Positions 1 to 7,966 of a DNA stretch of 26,954 bases are shown one piece after another. How positions within the stretch are numbered: the stretch's first letter is position 1; each line of letters begins with the position of its first letter. The DNA comes from Pseudomonadota bacterium. Lineage in GTDB: Bacteria; Desulfobacterota; Desulfobulbia; Desulfobulbales; JAGXFP01. A program made the position numbers and the translations under genes. The stretch is taken from positions 1-26,954 of the forward strand of contig DAOVJK010000005.1 in assembly GCA_030673265.1 (NCBI GenBank), in the 5' to 3' direction. The notes under the pieces are model-generated. The model worked only from the letters and a program-made list of their open reading frames with translations. It was not told where the DNA came from and did no database searches.

Positions 1-20
1 GGATAGGCAAAGTATGATGT

Positions 21-47
21 TTTCAGCTATACTTTAGTATGCTGAAA
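21..47. repeat. Long imperfect inverted repeat (hairpin)
   Basis: The arms are TTTCAGC (21-27) plus ATACT (29-33) against AGTAT (36-40) plus GCTGAAA (41-47). This makes a 12-bp stem with a single unpaired T at 28 and a TT centre. No T-run follows on either strand, so it is not a standard intrinsic terminator. It could be an operator, a structured RNA leader or tail, or a recombination site. It does not match a dif site that I recognise. Confidence 0.55.
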
Positions 48-259
48 GCCTTATACTGCAGACTATACGGATATATCGGCTGGCCCGCAGGGTGAGTAGT
101 TTCGAAGTCTGCGCTATCTGAAAAACAAACCATGTATTTCATTTGCTACAAACTGTGACCTTGATATTCCACAGCAAACCAAAGGTTTAACACTCAAGTA
201 CAATCAGTTAAAATGACTTTTCAAAAATACTCATGAAATATGCGGGCTAACCGGGCATG

Positions 260-275
260 GCCATCCTGAGATGGC
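260..275 (-). terminator. Small stem-loop after glgX stop
   Basis: Six-base perfect arms (GCCATC and GATGGC) enclose a four-base loop, starting four bases beyond the glgX stop codon. No U-tract follows on the minus strand, so it may only protect the mRNA 3' end or contribute to weak termination. A true terminator may lie further downstream. Confidence 0.3.
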
Positions 276-279
276 TAAG

Positions 280-2376
280 CTAATCGGGTTTGGAGATCAA
301 AACAAGTGCCGCCATTGGTGACAGCTCAAACTCATGACCGGTAAAAGCCGGCGCTCCATCTTCTTGGTAAATATCAGCAGGGGGTTCAGCGGCAGTATCA
401 ACCAGCAAGCGCCAGTGCCTGCCTGTCGGCAGTGGTGGAATCGCAACCATAACACTCTCCATCTGGCTATTCAAAATGACGAAAAAATCATCATCGCGAC
501 AATCGGCAACAGCCAGACCGTCCAGCATGAAGCCCAGGATTTTGCACCCTGACGACCAGTCCGTTTCACCAACCCGCCTGGACTGCCAATGGATCTCATG
601 GGGGTCTTGGCCTCCTCCCTTCGGGAAAAAATCGGCCCTCCGAAAAATCGGATGGTTTTTACGCAAAGCGATCAGCATTTTGAAAAACCGCAGTAAGTCA
701 CTGTTGCTTTCCGTCAACCGCCAATCCAGCCAGCTTATCTCGTTATCCTGACAATAAGCGTTGTTGTTGCCACCCTGACTGCGCCCGAACTCATCGCCGC
801 TTACAAACATCGGCGCCCCCTGGGACAGAAAGAGAATTACCGCCAGTGACCGCATCCGCCGCAAACGAAGTTGCCGAATATCGAGATCGTCAGTCTCCCC
901 CTCAACACCACTGTTCCAACTCAGGTTATGATCACTACCGTCCCGATTCTGTTCGCCATTCAGCTCGTTATGCTTATGATCGTAACTGACCAGATCGTAG
1001 AGAGTGAAACCATCATGACTGGTGATGAAATTTATACTATTGGACGGCGCCTTTTCACCCTCCTGATAAAGATCGGCGCTGCCGCCCACCCTGGTGGCCA
1101 GAGCGGCGACGCTGCCGCCGCTGCCGGTCATAAAGGCCCGCACATCATCCCGATAGCGGCCATTCCACTCAGCCCAGTGCGGGTGGCTGGAAAAACTACC
1201 GACCTGATAAAGGCCGGCCGCATCCCAGGCCTCGGCGATTATCTTGGTATTGGTCAGAATCGGATCTTCGGCGATCTTCTCCACCATCGGGGGATTTTCC
1301 ATAACCTCACCGTCGGTATCCCGCCCCAGGATCGAGGCCAGATCAAAACGAAAGCCGTCGACATGCATTTCGATCACCCAGTAACGCAGACAATCAACGA
1401 TCAGCTTGCGGACCAGGGGATGATTACAGTTCAAAGTATTGCCGCATCCGGAGAAATTCAGGTAGGCGCGACTCTGGGGATCGAGAAGATAATAGATGGT
1501 ATTATCAAGCCCCCGAAAACTGTAAACGGGACCATCGCCCCCCCCCTCAGCGGTGTGGTTGAAAACGATGTCCAGAATCACCTCGATACCAGCCTGATGC
1601 AGGGCCTTGACCATCTCCTTGAACTCTCTTACCTGATTGCTGTTACGGCCATTGACTGCGTAGGCGGCCTTGGGTGAGAAAAAGGAAATGGGGCTGTATC
1701 CCCAGAAATTCCTTAAACGCTCACCGGTTACAGGGTTGCGGTTCAGGTTCTCGGTCTCGTTGAACTCGGTGACCGGCAACAACTCCACCGCCGTAACTCC
1801 CAGATCTTTTAAATAAGGGATTTTCTCGATCAAGCCATGGTAGGTGCCGGGATGGGCCACCCCGGAGGAGGGATGACGGGTAAAACCCCGCACGTGCATC
1901 TCGTAAATTACCGAATCCTGCAGGGGGATATTAAGGGGTCGGTCGCCCTCCCAGTCAAATTCATCATCAACCAGACAACAACGACGCCGAAAGGCACTGG
2001 CCGGGCTTTCGGCGCCCTTTCGCACATAGACCTCGCCCCAGTTCGTTCCACCGGTCAGAGCCTTGGCATAAGGATCCAGTAATAAATCGTCGCCAAAACG
2101 ATGGCCGCTGCCATCAGGATCCCATGGCCCCTTAAGCCGATAGCCGTAGCGCAGGCTGGGATCAAGATCGTGGACCAGGATGTGCCAGACATCACCAGTC
2201 CGGTTAACGGCCGGATCAAGCTCAATTTCGGTATAGATCGGATCCTTGCCACTCTCAAAAAAAACCAGCGTCACCGCTTCAGCGTTTCTGGCAAACAGGG
2301 CTAAGTTAAAACCGCGTCTGGTTCGAAAATTACCGAGGGGAAGAGGTTTACCCGCACTGGTTACGAATGGTTGCAT
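280..2376 (-). CDS. glgX: Glycogen debranching enzyme GlgX (isoamylase-type, GH13)
   Basis: Cytoplasmic enzyme that hydrolyses alpha-1,6 branch linkages of glycogen or limit dextrins. At 698 residues it is a normal length for GlgX/TreX. The order is an N-terminal CBM48-like beta domain (about 1-140), the GH13 barrel (about 155-560) and a C-terminal beta domain. Visible GH13 motifs are the region with DIVFNH (269-274), the nucleophile in GFRFD (Asp345), the acid/base in IIAEAWD (Glu382) and the transition-state SHD (454-455 His-Asp). The NELNGEQNRDG stretch (470-480) is typical of the GlgX subfamily. The ATG at 2376 gives a family-like N terminus (PLPLGNF...GFNLALFARNA), but no strong ribosome-binding site precedes it. 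No other glycogen genes are present, so its partners lie elsewhere. Isoamylase TreX activity is the close alternative. Confidence 0.92.
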   Translation of the reverse strand: MQPFVTSAGKPLPLGNFRTRRGFNLALFARNAEAVTLVFFESGKDPIYTEIELDPAVNRTGDVWHILVHDLDPSLRYGYRLKGPWDPDGSGHRFGDDLLLDPYAKALTGGTNWGEVYVRKGAESPASAFRRRCCLVDDEFDWEGDRPLNIPLQDSVIYEMHVRGFTRHPSSGVAHPGTYHGLIEKIPYLKDLGVTAVELLPVTEFNETENLNRNPVTGERLRNFWGYSPISFFSPKAAYAVNGRNSNQVREFKEMVKALHQAGIEVILDIVFNHTAEGGGDGPVYSFRGLDNTIYYLLDPQSRAYLNFSGCGNTLNCNHPLVRKLIVDCLRYWVIEMHVDGFRFDLASILGRDTDGEVMENPPMVEKIAEDPILTNTKIIAEAWDAAGLYQVGSFSSHPHWAEWNGRYRDDVRAFMTGSGGSVAALATRVGGSADLYQEGEKAPSNSINFITSHDGFTLYDLVSYDHKHNELNGEQNRDGSDHNLSWNSGVEGETDDLDIRQLRLRRMRSLAVILFLSQGAPMFVSGDEFGRSQGGNNNAYCQDNEISWLDWRLTESNSDLLRFFKMLIALRKNHPIFRRADFFPKGGGQDPHEIHWQSRRVGETDWSSGCKILGFMLDGLAVADCRDDDFFVILNSQMESVMVAIPPLPTGRHWRLLVDTAAEPPADIYQEDGAPAFTGHEFELSPMAALVLISKPD

Positions 2377-2418
2377 GGCTGGACATTGATAGTTTGTGAG
2401 TTATGCACGTTGCTCCCT

Positions 2419-2447
2419 TTGACAGAAATATTTACTGTCTTTATTAA
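2419..2447 (+). promoter_or_regulatory. Sigma-70-like promoter (upstream)
   Basis: A perfect TTGACA (2419-2424) is followed after 17 bp by TATTAA (2442-2447, 4 of 6 to consensus). The spacer overlaps an imperfect dyad, GACAG (2421-2425) against CTGTC (2435-2439), around AAATATTT. It points toward the DUF1566 gene. The start site is unproven. Confidence 0.4.
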
Positions 2448-2455
2448 AAAAGTTG

Positions 2456-2485
2456 TTGACCAAACAATAACTGTTATTGTTTAAT
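2456..2485 (+). promoter_or_regulatory. Promoter with palindromic operator in the spacer
   Basis: TTGACC (2456-2461) and TTTAAT (2480-2485) are 18 bp apart and each match 5 of 6 consensus bases. Between and overlapping them lies a perfect palindrome: AAACAATAAC (2462-2471), a central T, then GTTATTGTTT (2473-2482). A dyad filling the spacer and touching the -10 is the usual position for a homodimeric repressor (MarR, TetR or similar). The regulator cannot be named. The site could also affect divergent glgX. Confidence 0.6.
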
Positions 2486-2617
2486 GCAAGTAAGACAAAA
2501 GTAGTCCTGTTTACATGGTGCTTGCTGGAACGTAAAACTCTGAAAACTATTTTATAGAAAAATGGAACCATTTCAAAGGATATAATTCAAGGCAAAATCT
2601 CGGGAGGAAAGGACATT

Positions 2618-3565
2618 ATGGGCTTGGTAAATATGCTGGACATAACTGATCGACAAAATTTTTCCATAGACTGGGAGATAACCCCGACCGATACCTTCAC
2701 CATGTTTGAAAGCTGGGGCGGTAGAAATGGCGAGCGGATTCGCGATAACGATGAGAAATTTTACTATTTTTACGTTGATGCCTGGGAGACTCCCGCCGCT
2801 CTATATCTGATGGAGCGTGGCGTCAGACATGCCAAAATCCTGGCCCGGATCAGCGCCCCTCAGGAGCTGATAGACCAGTGTGTGACGGCCGGTGGCCGCT
2901 CTGTTTCTCTGGACAAAAGCTACGGTATCACCCCGGCAATACGGGAGTGGCTGATCAAGGCTGTAGTAAATGAGGCCGAGCCAGTTCTGGTCAAGCCGAT
3001 ATTGACCGAGAAAGAACCGGCGGAGATGTCTGCCACCGGGCTCCCGTCTGGCGCATCTATCCCCGCCGGTTTGCAAACCGTTACCTTGCGCAACAAAGCG
3101 GATTTTTTCAGTGTTGATCAAGTTGAGGAGTTAATCGTCACCAACAATTATTTCGATACCAAACGCAACCCCAACGGTTCTTTTACTAATTATCTGGTCG
3201 ATAACGGCGACCAACAAACCGTTACCGACCAAAGCACAGGCCTCATGTGGCACCGTCAAGGTTGCGATATTGCCAATATCCAGAGGGTCAGAAAATACGT
3301 CGAAGATTTAAACCAGCAAAAATTTGGCGGCTACAATGACTGGCGATTGCCTACCATTAACGAAGCCATGTCTTTGATGGAAGCTGACAAGAATGTTGAA
3401 GGGTTGCATCTGCACCCCTGTTTTTCCAGAGAACAACCCTTTATCTTTTCGGCTGACCAGCGCCGTCCAGGGGGATACTGGTTTGTTGATTACAAACAGG
3501 GAGCCGCTTTTTGGGCTTCCGGCACCATCCCCGGTGGTTTCGGGCGGGCCTGTCGGACCACCTGA
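2618..3565 (+). CDS. DUF1566 (Lcl C-terminal) domain protein with novel N-terminal domain
   Basis: A 315-residue protein with no evident signal peptide or membrane segment. The C-terminal part (about 185-315) is a DUF1566/Lcl_C domain. It shows a 'TVTDQSTGLMWHR' opening, 'GGYNDWRLPTINEAMSLM' and a closing 'FWASGTIPGG' plus 'GRACR', the signature pattern of that family of surface or sensor-like domains. The first 125 residues form a separate compact region (WEITPTDTFTMFESWGG; YYFYVDAWETP; HAKILARISAPQELIDQCV) that I cannot assign. A Pro/Thr-rich linker joins them. GGGAGG at 2602-2607 sits 10 bases before the ATG, which supports this start. The gene stands alone behind a palindrome-containing promoter, so it is probably specifically induced. 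The function is unknown. Confidence 0.75.
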   Translation: MGLVNMLDITDRQNFSIDWEITPTDTFTMFESWGGRNGERIRDNDEKFYYFYVDAWETPAALYLMERGVRHAKILARISAPQELIDQCVTAGGRSVSLDKSYGITPAIREWLIKAVVNEAEPVLVKPILTEKEPAEMSATGLPSGASIPAGLQTVTLRNKADFFSVDQVEELIVTNNYFDTKRNPNGSFTNYLVDNGDQQTVTDQSTGLMWHRQGCDIANIQRVRKYVEDLNQQKFGGYNDWRLPTINEAMSLMEADKNVEGLHLHPCFSREQPFIFSADQRRPGGYWFVDYKQGAAFWASGTIPGGFGRACRTT

Positions 3566-3804
3566 AAACCACCATTGTTCCACATTTTCATCCTTTCTCC
3601 GGCCGATTGGCCACTTCCTGTTCGGGGGACCAGGGAGTGACCGGTCGGCGCTTCTTTTCAATTGTTTTCCCTGCAACTTTACAAAGCCAAAAGCCGCAAA
3701 CAAACCCCGCTGCTGATTAGGTTTGACTTTTATCGGACTTGCCAGTTATTGTCTGCGACACATCTGAATCCACCAATCACCAGCCAAGCATTACGGAGTC
3801 ATAA
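3566..3804. promoter_or_regulatory. Intergenic region with weak promoter before DUF4920 gene
   Basis: The 239 bases between the DUF1566 gene and the next gene have no convincing reading frame. TTGACT (3723-3728) and TATTGT (3747-3752) are 18 bp apart and could be a promoter for the downstream pair. GGAG (3795-3798) is the ribosome-binding site for the ATG at 3805. No clear terminator hairpin is visible after 3565. Confidence 0.4.
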
Positions 3805-4275
3805 ATGAAGAAAATAATATTTGCCCTTGTTCTGCTGATATTTTCCAGCGCAACCTCCCTCCTGGCCTTTGAGGGTGACAAATTCGGCAAGCCTCTGACC
3901 CTGACCGAACCGACCAAGGTTTCTGAGATCGAAAAATCCCCACAGGCCTTTGTTGGCAAGAGAGTACTGATCTCCGGTACCGTGGTCGAGGTATGTTCGA
4001 CAAGGGGTTGTTGGCTTGATATCGCCAGCGACACCCCTTTTGAGAAGATCCAGGCCAAGGTGACCGATGGGGTCATCGTCTTTCCCATGTCGGCCAGGGG
4101 GCGTACCGCCTATGTCGAGGGAGTTGTTGAGGAACTCAAATTCAGCAAGAAAGATGCTTTAAAGTACCAGCGCCACAAAGCCAGGGAGAAGGGCATTCCC
4201 TTTGATCCGGCCACCGTTACCGGACCCCAAACCATTTACCGGCTACGGGCTCATGGCGCAGTGATCGAGAAATAG
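3805..4275 (+). CDS. Secreted DUF4920 (OB-fold-like) protein
   Basis: A 156-residue protein with a clear N-terminal signal peptide (charged KK, hydrophobic core at about 4-20, likely cleavage near Ala21), so the mature form acts in the periplasm. The core 'GKRVLISGTVVEVCSTRGCW' (51-70), the 'MSARGRTAYVEGVVEE' strand region and the overall size match the DUF4920 family, predicted OB-like beta barrels of unknown role. Cys64 and Cys69 in a C-x4-C-W arrangement are candidates for a disulfide or metal site. GGAG lies six bases before the ATG. The next gene starts one base after the stop, so the two are translationally coupled and probably act together in the envelope, perhaps around metal or redox handling. 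That role is inference only. Confidence 0.75.
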   Translation: MKKIIFALVLLIFSSATSLLAFEGDKFGKPLTLTEPTKVSEIEKSPQAFVGKRVLISGTVVEVCSTRGCWLDIASDTPFEKIQAKVTDGVIVFPMSARGRTAYVEGVVEELKFSKKDALKYQRHKAREKGIPFDPATVTGPQTIYRLRAHGAVIEK

Positions 4276-4276
4276 G

Positions 4277-4831
4277 ATGAAGTGGCGCAAATGGAACAAC
4301 ATCATCCATCGGGATCTGGGCTATCTATGCTTCGGCCTGACCATTATCTATGCAATATCCGGGATTGCCGTTAACCATATCGATATCTGGAATCCCAGTT
4401 ACACGATTGAGCGGATCCAGAGCCAACTTGCAAAGCCGGTCTCCAAAGAGCAACTGAGCCGCGCCACCATCTTCGAAATCCTGGCCGAGCTTGACGAGAC
4501 CGGCCTCTACAAGAACAGTTTCAGACCAGATCCCCAAACGCTGCAAATTTTCGTGGAAGGTAATACCCTGACCGTCAATCTGGGCACCAACACCGTCCTC
4601 CAAGAGAAAGTCACACCACGCCCGGTCCTGCACCAAATGAACTTTCTTCACCTGAATCATCCCAAAAAACTATGGTCCTGGTTTGCCGATCTTTATGCCA
4701 TCTTCCTCGGGGCTCTGGCCGTTACCGGGCTCTTCGTGTTAAGGGGCAAGAAGGGCATTACCGGCAGGGGCGCCTGGCTGACTACAGCAGGAATCCTGCT
4801 GCCTTTATTGTTCCTCGGCCTTTATCTCTGA
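4277..4831 (+). CDS. Small PepSY-associated membrane protein
   Basis: A 184-residue integral membrane protein. An N-terminal 'WNNIIHRDLGYLCFGLTIIYAISGIAVNH' pattern gives the first membrane helix (about 12-34), with His residues at both ends. A periplasmic domain of about 90 residues follows, then 'FLHLNHPKKLWSWFADLYAIFLG' and two further helices (about 134-156 and 164-184). This is the layout of PepSY-TM proteins, a family tied to iron-siderophore reduction and other periplasmic electron or metal tasks. It starts one base after the DUF4920 stop. The histidines flanking helix 1 could bind haem, as proposed for some PepSY_TM reductases. The exact subfamily is unsure. Confidence 0.7.
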   Translation: MKWRKWNNIIHRDLGYLCFGLTIIYAISGIAVNHIDIWNPSYTIERIQSQLAKPVSKEQLSRATIFEILAELDETGLYKNSFRPDPQTLQIFVEGNTLTVNLGTNTVLQEKVTPRPVLHQMNFLHLNHPKKLWSWFADLYAIFLGALAVTGLFVLRGKKGITGRGAWLTTAGILLPLLFLGLYL

Positions 4832-4977
4832 AGATTGCTGGCATCATGGTCGATGGAAATTCCGAAACCCCGTTTGCGTGCAAGCTCCATCACTCCGACA
4901 ACCCGCCTCCGGCCCAGCTCCTTATTTCTGCCCAGACCAACAATTTTGCATGAAATCTTCCGCTGAATAGAGCATAT
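4822..4977 (-). other. Antisense open stretch, possible coding remnant
   Basis: On the minus strand a frame is open for 51 codons between stops at 4978-4980 and 4822-4824. It reads like protein rather than random sequence: KIVGLGRNKELGRRRVVG, then MELARKRGFGISID. Only an internal ATG (4888-4890) or GTG (4891-4893) is available, giving 22 or 23 residues. No ribosome-binding site is evident and its 3' end overlaps the PepSY-type gene. It may be a decayed gene end, a repeated intergenic element or chance. I do not recognise a family. Confidence 0.25.
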
Positions 4978-4984
4978 TCACAGA

Positions 4985-7915
4985 ATGGGACTACTAAATT
5001 TCAGAAAGCCTAAATGGCACCATAAAGATCCAGCCGTCAGACTAGAGTCAATCGACAGTATTGATCCCCGGGAAACCGAAGTTCTGGCCGGCCTGAGCCT
5101 GGAAGATCAAGACCGGCAGGTGCGCCTGGCTGCCATCAACAGACTGACCGATCTGGCGACTCTTGAACAACTGGCGCCTGACGCCGATCCGCAGGACCTC
5201 CCGTTTATCATCGCCAGGAAAGACCAACTGCTCTACGATCTTGTTCTTGACGCCCCGGGTATCGACGACTGCCACAACGATCTCAATCAGATCACCTCAG
5301 CAGAGCTACTGGCAAAAATCGCCGTCAATAGCGGCCACCCGGAGATTCGCCTCGCCGCAGTTATGGGAATCGACGATCAACTTCTGTTGGCTGCGATAGT
5401 AGAAGAAAATTGTGGCAAAGAACCGGCCCGGGTCGCCATGGCAAAGATCAATGGCGAAGAGCTCCTGACCCGGCTTGCCAAAAATGCGGCCAGCAAAACT
5501 GCCCGACGGTTGGCGGCAACCAAACTTGCCGATATCGAACGGCAAAGGCATCAACCAGACCAGGAAGAGCTTCTGGATCAAGCCTTGCTAGCCCTGGCAG
5601 ACGAGGCGACCAAACTCCTGAACAGCGGCAATATAGACGAGGCTGCGGCCAGGTTGTCTGCCATTAAACATGAATGGCAGCAGTTGGACAGTACGGCTAA
5701 TCACCCGGCCTATAGCGTCTTGACCAAGACCTGCAATGATTTTGCAGACAAATTCCAGGAAATCCAGGCCCGCCGCCAAAAAGAACAGGAGAAGAGTGCC
5801 CGTTACGCACGGCAACAGACTCGACTGGATGAAATCTGCGCTACCATTGAACAGCTAACCGGCTCCACCGACCAAGATGCCGAAATGCTAAAAAAGCAAG
5901 CCACCGCCGACTGGGCCTCCCTCTTGGCCGACCCGGATGAAAAACTGGCGCCAAGCGCAACCATGACCAACCGTTTCACGAAAGCCTGCCAGGCCTTTGA
6001 CTCCAAACGAGAAAAGATCCGCTCTGAAAAAGAACTTATCGATGTAATCGAAAAAAATTGCGCCGAGACAAAGGAACTGATTGCGGCTGCCAATCTGAAA
6101 AATGCCGCCGTCCACCTGGCGACAACAGAAAAAAAACTGGCGGCAATCAAGTTCAAATATTTCAAGCAAGCTGCCAGCCAAAAGCTGGTATCCGCAGTAT
6201 CCGCAGACCTCGCCCAAGCCCAAAAAGAGCTCCACGATAAGAACCTCGCCAGACAACGGGAAATCTGCGCCGAATTAGAAAGCCTTGCTACTACCGAAAA
6301 AAATAGCCGGGCCGAACAACAACTCCAAACCCTGCAGGAGGCCTGGCGCCAATTGCCAACTCTGAATGATGCAGAAGGTAAAGATCTGGCCCAACGCTTC
6401 CAGAATGCCGTTGCTGATTTTACCGACAAACGCCAAATCTTCCAGCACGAGCAGGACTGGCAGCTCTGGGCCAATTTAGGTCTGAAGGAAAAATTGACGG
6501 CACGAATTGCGGCCCTTGACCAGCAAGAAGATCTGGAAACCGTTGTCAAGGTGATCAAGGAATCCCAGGCCGAATGGAAAACCGTCGGCCCGGTTCCCGC
6601 CAGGAAGGCCCAAAAATTATGGGACAAATTCCATAGCGGTTGTAACCGTAATTTCCAGCGGGCCGAGCCTTATCTGGTCGAACTTAGAAACAGACAGGCC
6701 GAAGCCATGGTTCGCCGTCGGGAAATATGCCTTCTGGCCGCAGAACTGGCCAAGTCAACGGCATGGCAGAAAACCGCCGCCGCCCTTAAAGATTTGCAGG
6801 GTGAATGGCAAGCCCTCCTCCCCGGATCCCGTCGTGAAGAGAGGCAGCTATACCAACAGTTTCGCGAAGCGTGTAATCAATTCTTCGAGCGCCGTCAGGA
6901 AAACTACCAGAGTAAGGCGAGTGAGCGTCAGCAACATCTACTCGACAAGGAAAAACTCTGCGAGGAGGCTGAACGGTTAGCAGCAGAACCGCAGGCTGAC
7001 TATGCCAGAAAGTTTCGCGACCTCCAGTCCCAATGGCAGAAGATCGGCCATGTGCCAAGGGACCAGCAAGAGGCCATTTGGCAGCGCTTTCGAGCCGCCT
7101 GCGACAGTTACTTCAACTGGATTAGTGAGCAACAGCAACAGAATCTGAAACGAAAAGAGGAGCTCTGTGAAAAGGTTGAAACACTCCTTGCCGAAACAAC
7201 AGAAGAGGGTGCAAAGCAGGAAATAGCCGCCAAACTTACCGAAATGCAGCAACAGTGGCAAGAGATCGGCCCGGTCCCGCGTGATCAGAGTGAGGCTATC
7301 TGGCAACGCTTCCAGGGGCCATGTGATTCATTCTTCAAGGCCAGACTCCAGCAAGTCAAGAAAGAGGAGAAAAAGCGACGCCTGAACCAGATCCGCAAGG
7401 AAGAGCTGTTGGCCCAGGCAGTGGAACTGGCTTGCCAGGAGAAGGACAAAAAAATAACCGAGCAATTGCAGGAGTTGCAAAAAGATTGGGCCGAGACCGG
7501 TTCTGCTCCCCGGGAGATCGACAAAAAACTGGATGGCCGTTTCCAGGATTTATGTGATGCTTTCTTTGCTGGCCGCCACCAATATTTCGCCGATCTTAAA
7601 GAGCAGCACCTGGCAAACCAGAAGAAAAAAGAGAGCCTCTGTCTACGTCTGGAAAATATCCTGGGAACCGCTCATAAATCAGTAGTCAAGGGGCGTGGTA
7701 AGGCCCTGTCGCTGGCTGAAGAACTGAAACAAGCCATGCAGGACAATTTTATGCTGGCCGGTCGCCGCAATGAAAAAAAATCCATTGATGAAGAGATCAA
7801 GCGAATCGAGCAGGATTGGCAAAATATCGGCTCAGTACCATATAAACAGGTCAGGCCATTAACGGAAAGATTCGAAAAAAGCCTTGATAGCTACTATAAA
7901 AAACAACGAGACTAG
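4985..7915 (+). CDS. Large DUF349 tandem-repeat protein
   Basis: A 976-residue, highly charged, helical protein, probably cytoplasmic (no signal or membrane segment). The N terminus, about 1-170, has HEAT-like repeats ('DPAVRLESIDSI', 'DRQVRLAAINRL', 'HPEIRLAAVMGI'). The rest is an array of DUF349 units centred on a Trp near residues 231, 310, 454, 531, 608, 684, 758, 835 and 945. The best-conserved units read 'WQEIGPVPRDQSEAIWQRF' followed by 'CDSFF'. The five spacings from 454 to 835 are 74-77 residues. The 'MGLLNFRKPKWHHKDPAVR' start is typical of family members, but only a weak ribosome-binding site precedes it. DUF349 proteins have no settled function. Length and helicity suggest a scaffold or long coiled rod. 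It converges with the CutA-TPR gene. Confidence 0.9.
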   Translation: MGLLNFRKPKWHHKDPAVRLESIDSIDPRETEVLAGLSLEDQDRQVRLAAINRLTDLATLEQLAPDADPQDLPFIIARKDQLLYDLVLDAPGIDDCHNDLNQITSAELLAKIAVNSGHPEIRLAAVMGIDDQLLLAAIVEENCGKEPARVAMAKINGEELLTRLAKNAASKTARRLAATKLADIERQRHQPDQEELLDQALLALADEATKLLNSGNIDEAAARLSAIKHEWQQLDSTANHPAYSVLTKTCNDFADKFQEIQARRQKEQEKSARYARQQTRLDEICATIEQLTGSTDQDAEMLKKQATADWASLLADPDEKLAPSATMTNRFTKACQAFDSKREKIRSEKELIDVIEKNCAETKELIAAANLKNAAVHLATTEKKLAAIKFKYFKQAASQKLVSAVSADLAQAQKELHDKNLARQREICAELESLATTEKNSRAEQQLQTLQEAWRQLPTLNDAEGKDLAQRFQNAVADFTDKRQIFQHEQDWQLWANLGLKEKLTARIAALDQQEDLETVVKVIKESQAEWKTVGPVPARKAQKLWDKFHSGCNRNFQRAEPYLVELRNRQAEAMVRRREICLLAAELAKSTAWQKTAAALKDLQGEWQALLPGSRREERQLYQQFREACNQFFERRQENYQSKASERQQHLLDKEKLCEEAERLAAEPQADYARKFRDLQSQWQKIGHVPRDQQEAIWQRFRAACDSYFNWISEQQQQNLKRKEELCEKVETLLAETTEEGAKQEIAAKLTEMQQQWQEIGPVPRDQSEAIWQRFQGPCDSFFKARLQQVKKEEKKRRLNQIRKEELLAQAVELACQEKDKKITEQLQELQKDWAETGSAPREIDKKLDGRFQDLCDAFFAGRHQYFADLKEQHLANQKKKESLCLRLENILGTAHKSVVKGRGKALSLAEELKQAMQDNFMLAGRRNEKKSIDEEIKRIEQDWQNIGSVPYKQVRPLTERFEKSLDSYYKKQRD

Positions 7916-7966
7916 TAGAGCCAGGTTCTGTGGCAAAAAGAAAGCCGGGAACAAAAATCCACTTGC

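Larger units (their letters stand above)
1..279. other. Non-coding stretch at window start
   Basis: No reading frame on either strand is open long enough to support a gene. The stretch lies downstream of glgX and is AT-rich. It is structured: a strong dyad at 21-47, a pair of 7-base inverted arms (GCAGACT at 58-64 and AGTCTGC at 106-112), a GATATATC palindrome at 70-77, and a small stem just after the glgX stop. Whatever gene lies to the left is outside the window. The stretch may be 3' or 5' untranslated sequence or a decayed intergenic element. Confidence 0.6.

Noticed and set aside
871..1677. Open frame of 268 codons on the plus strand
   Set aside because: It lies wholly inside glgX on the opposite strand; composition is explained by the sense codons and no domain is recognisable.
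5803..6627. Minus-strand open frame of 274 codons
   Set aside because: Antisense to the DUF349 repeats; Ser/Phe-rich low-complexity shadow of Glu/Lys/Gln-rich codons.
7916..7966. Possible bidirectional terminator between the DUF349 and CutA-TPR genes
   Set aside because: GTTC/GGC arms with GCC/GAAC leave internal mismatches, the loop is long, and no T-run follows on either strand.
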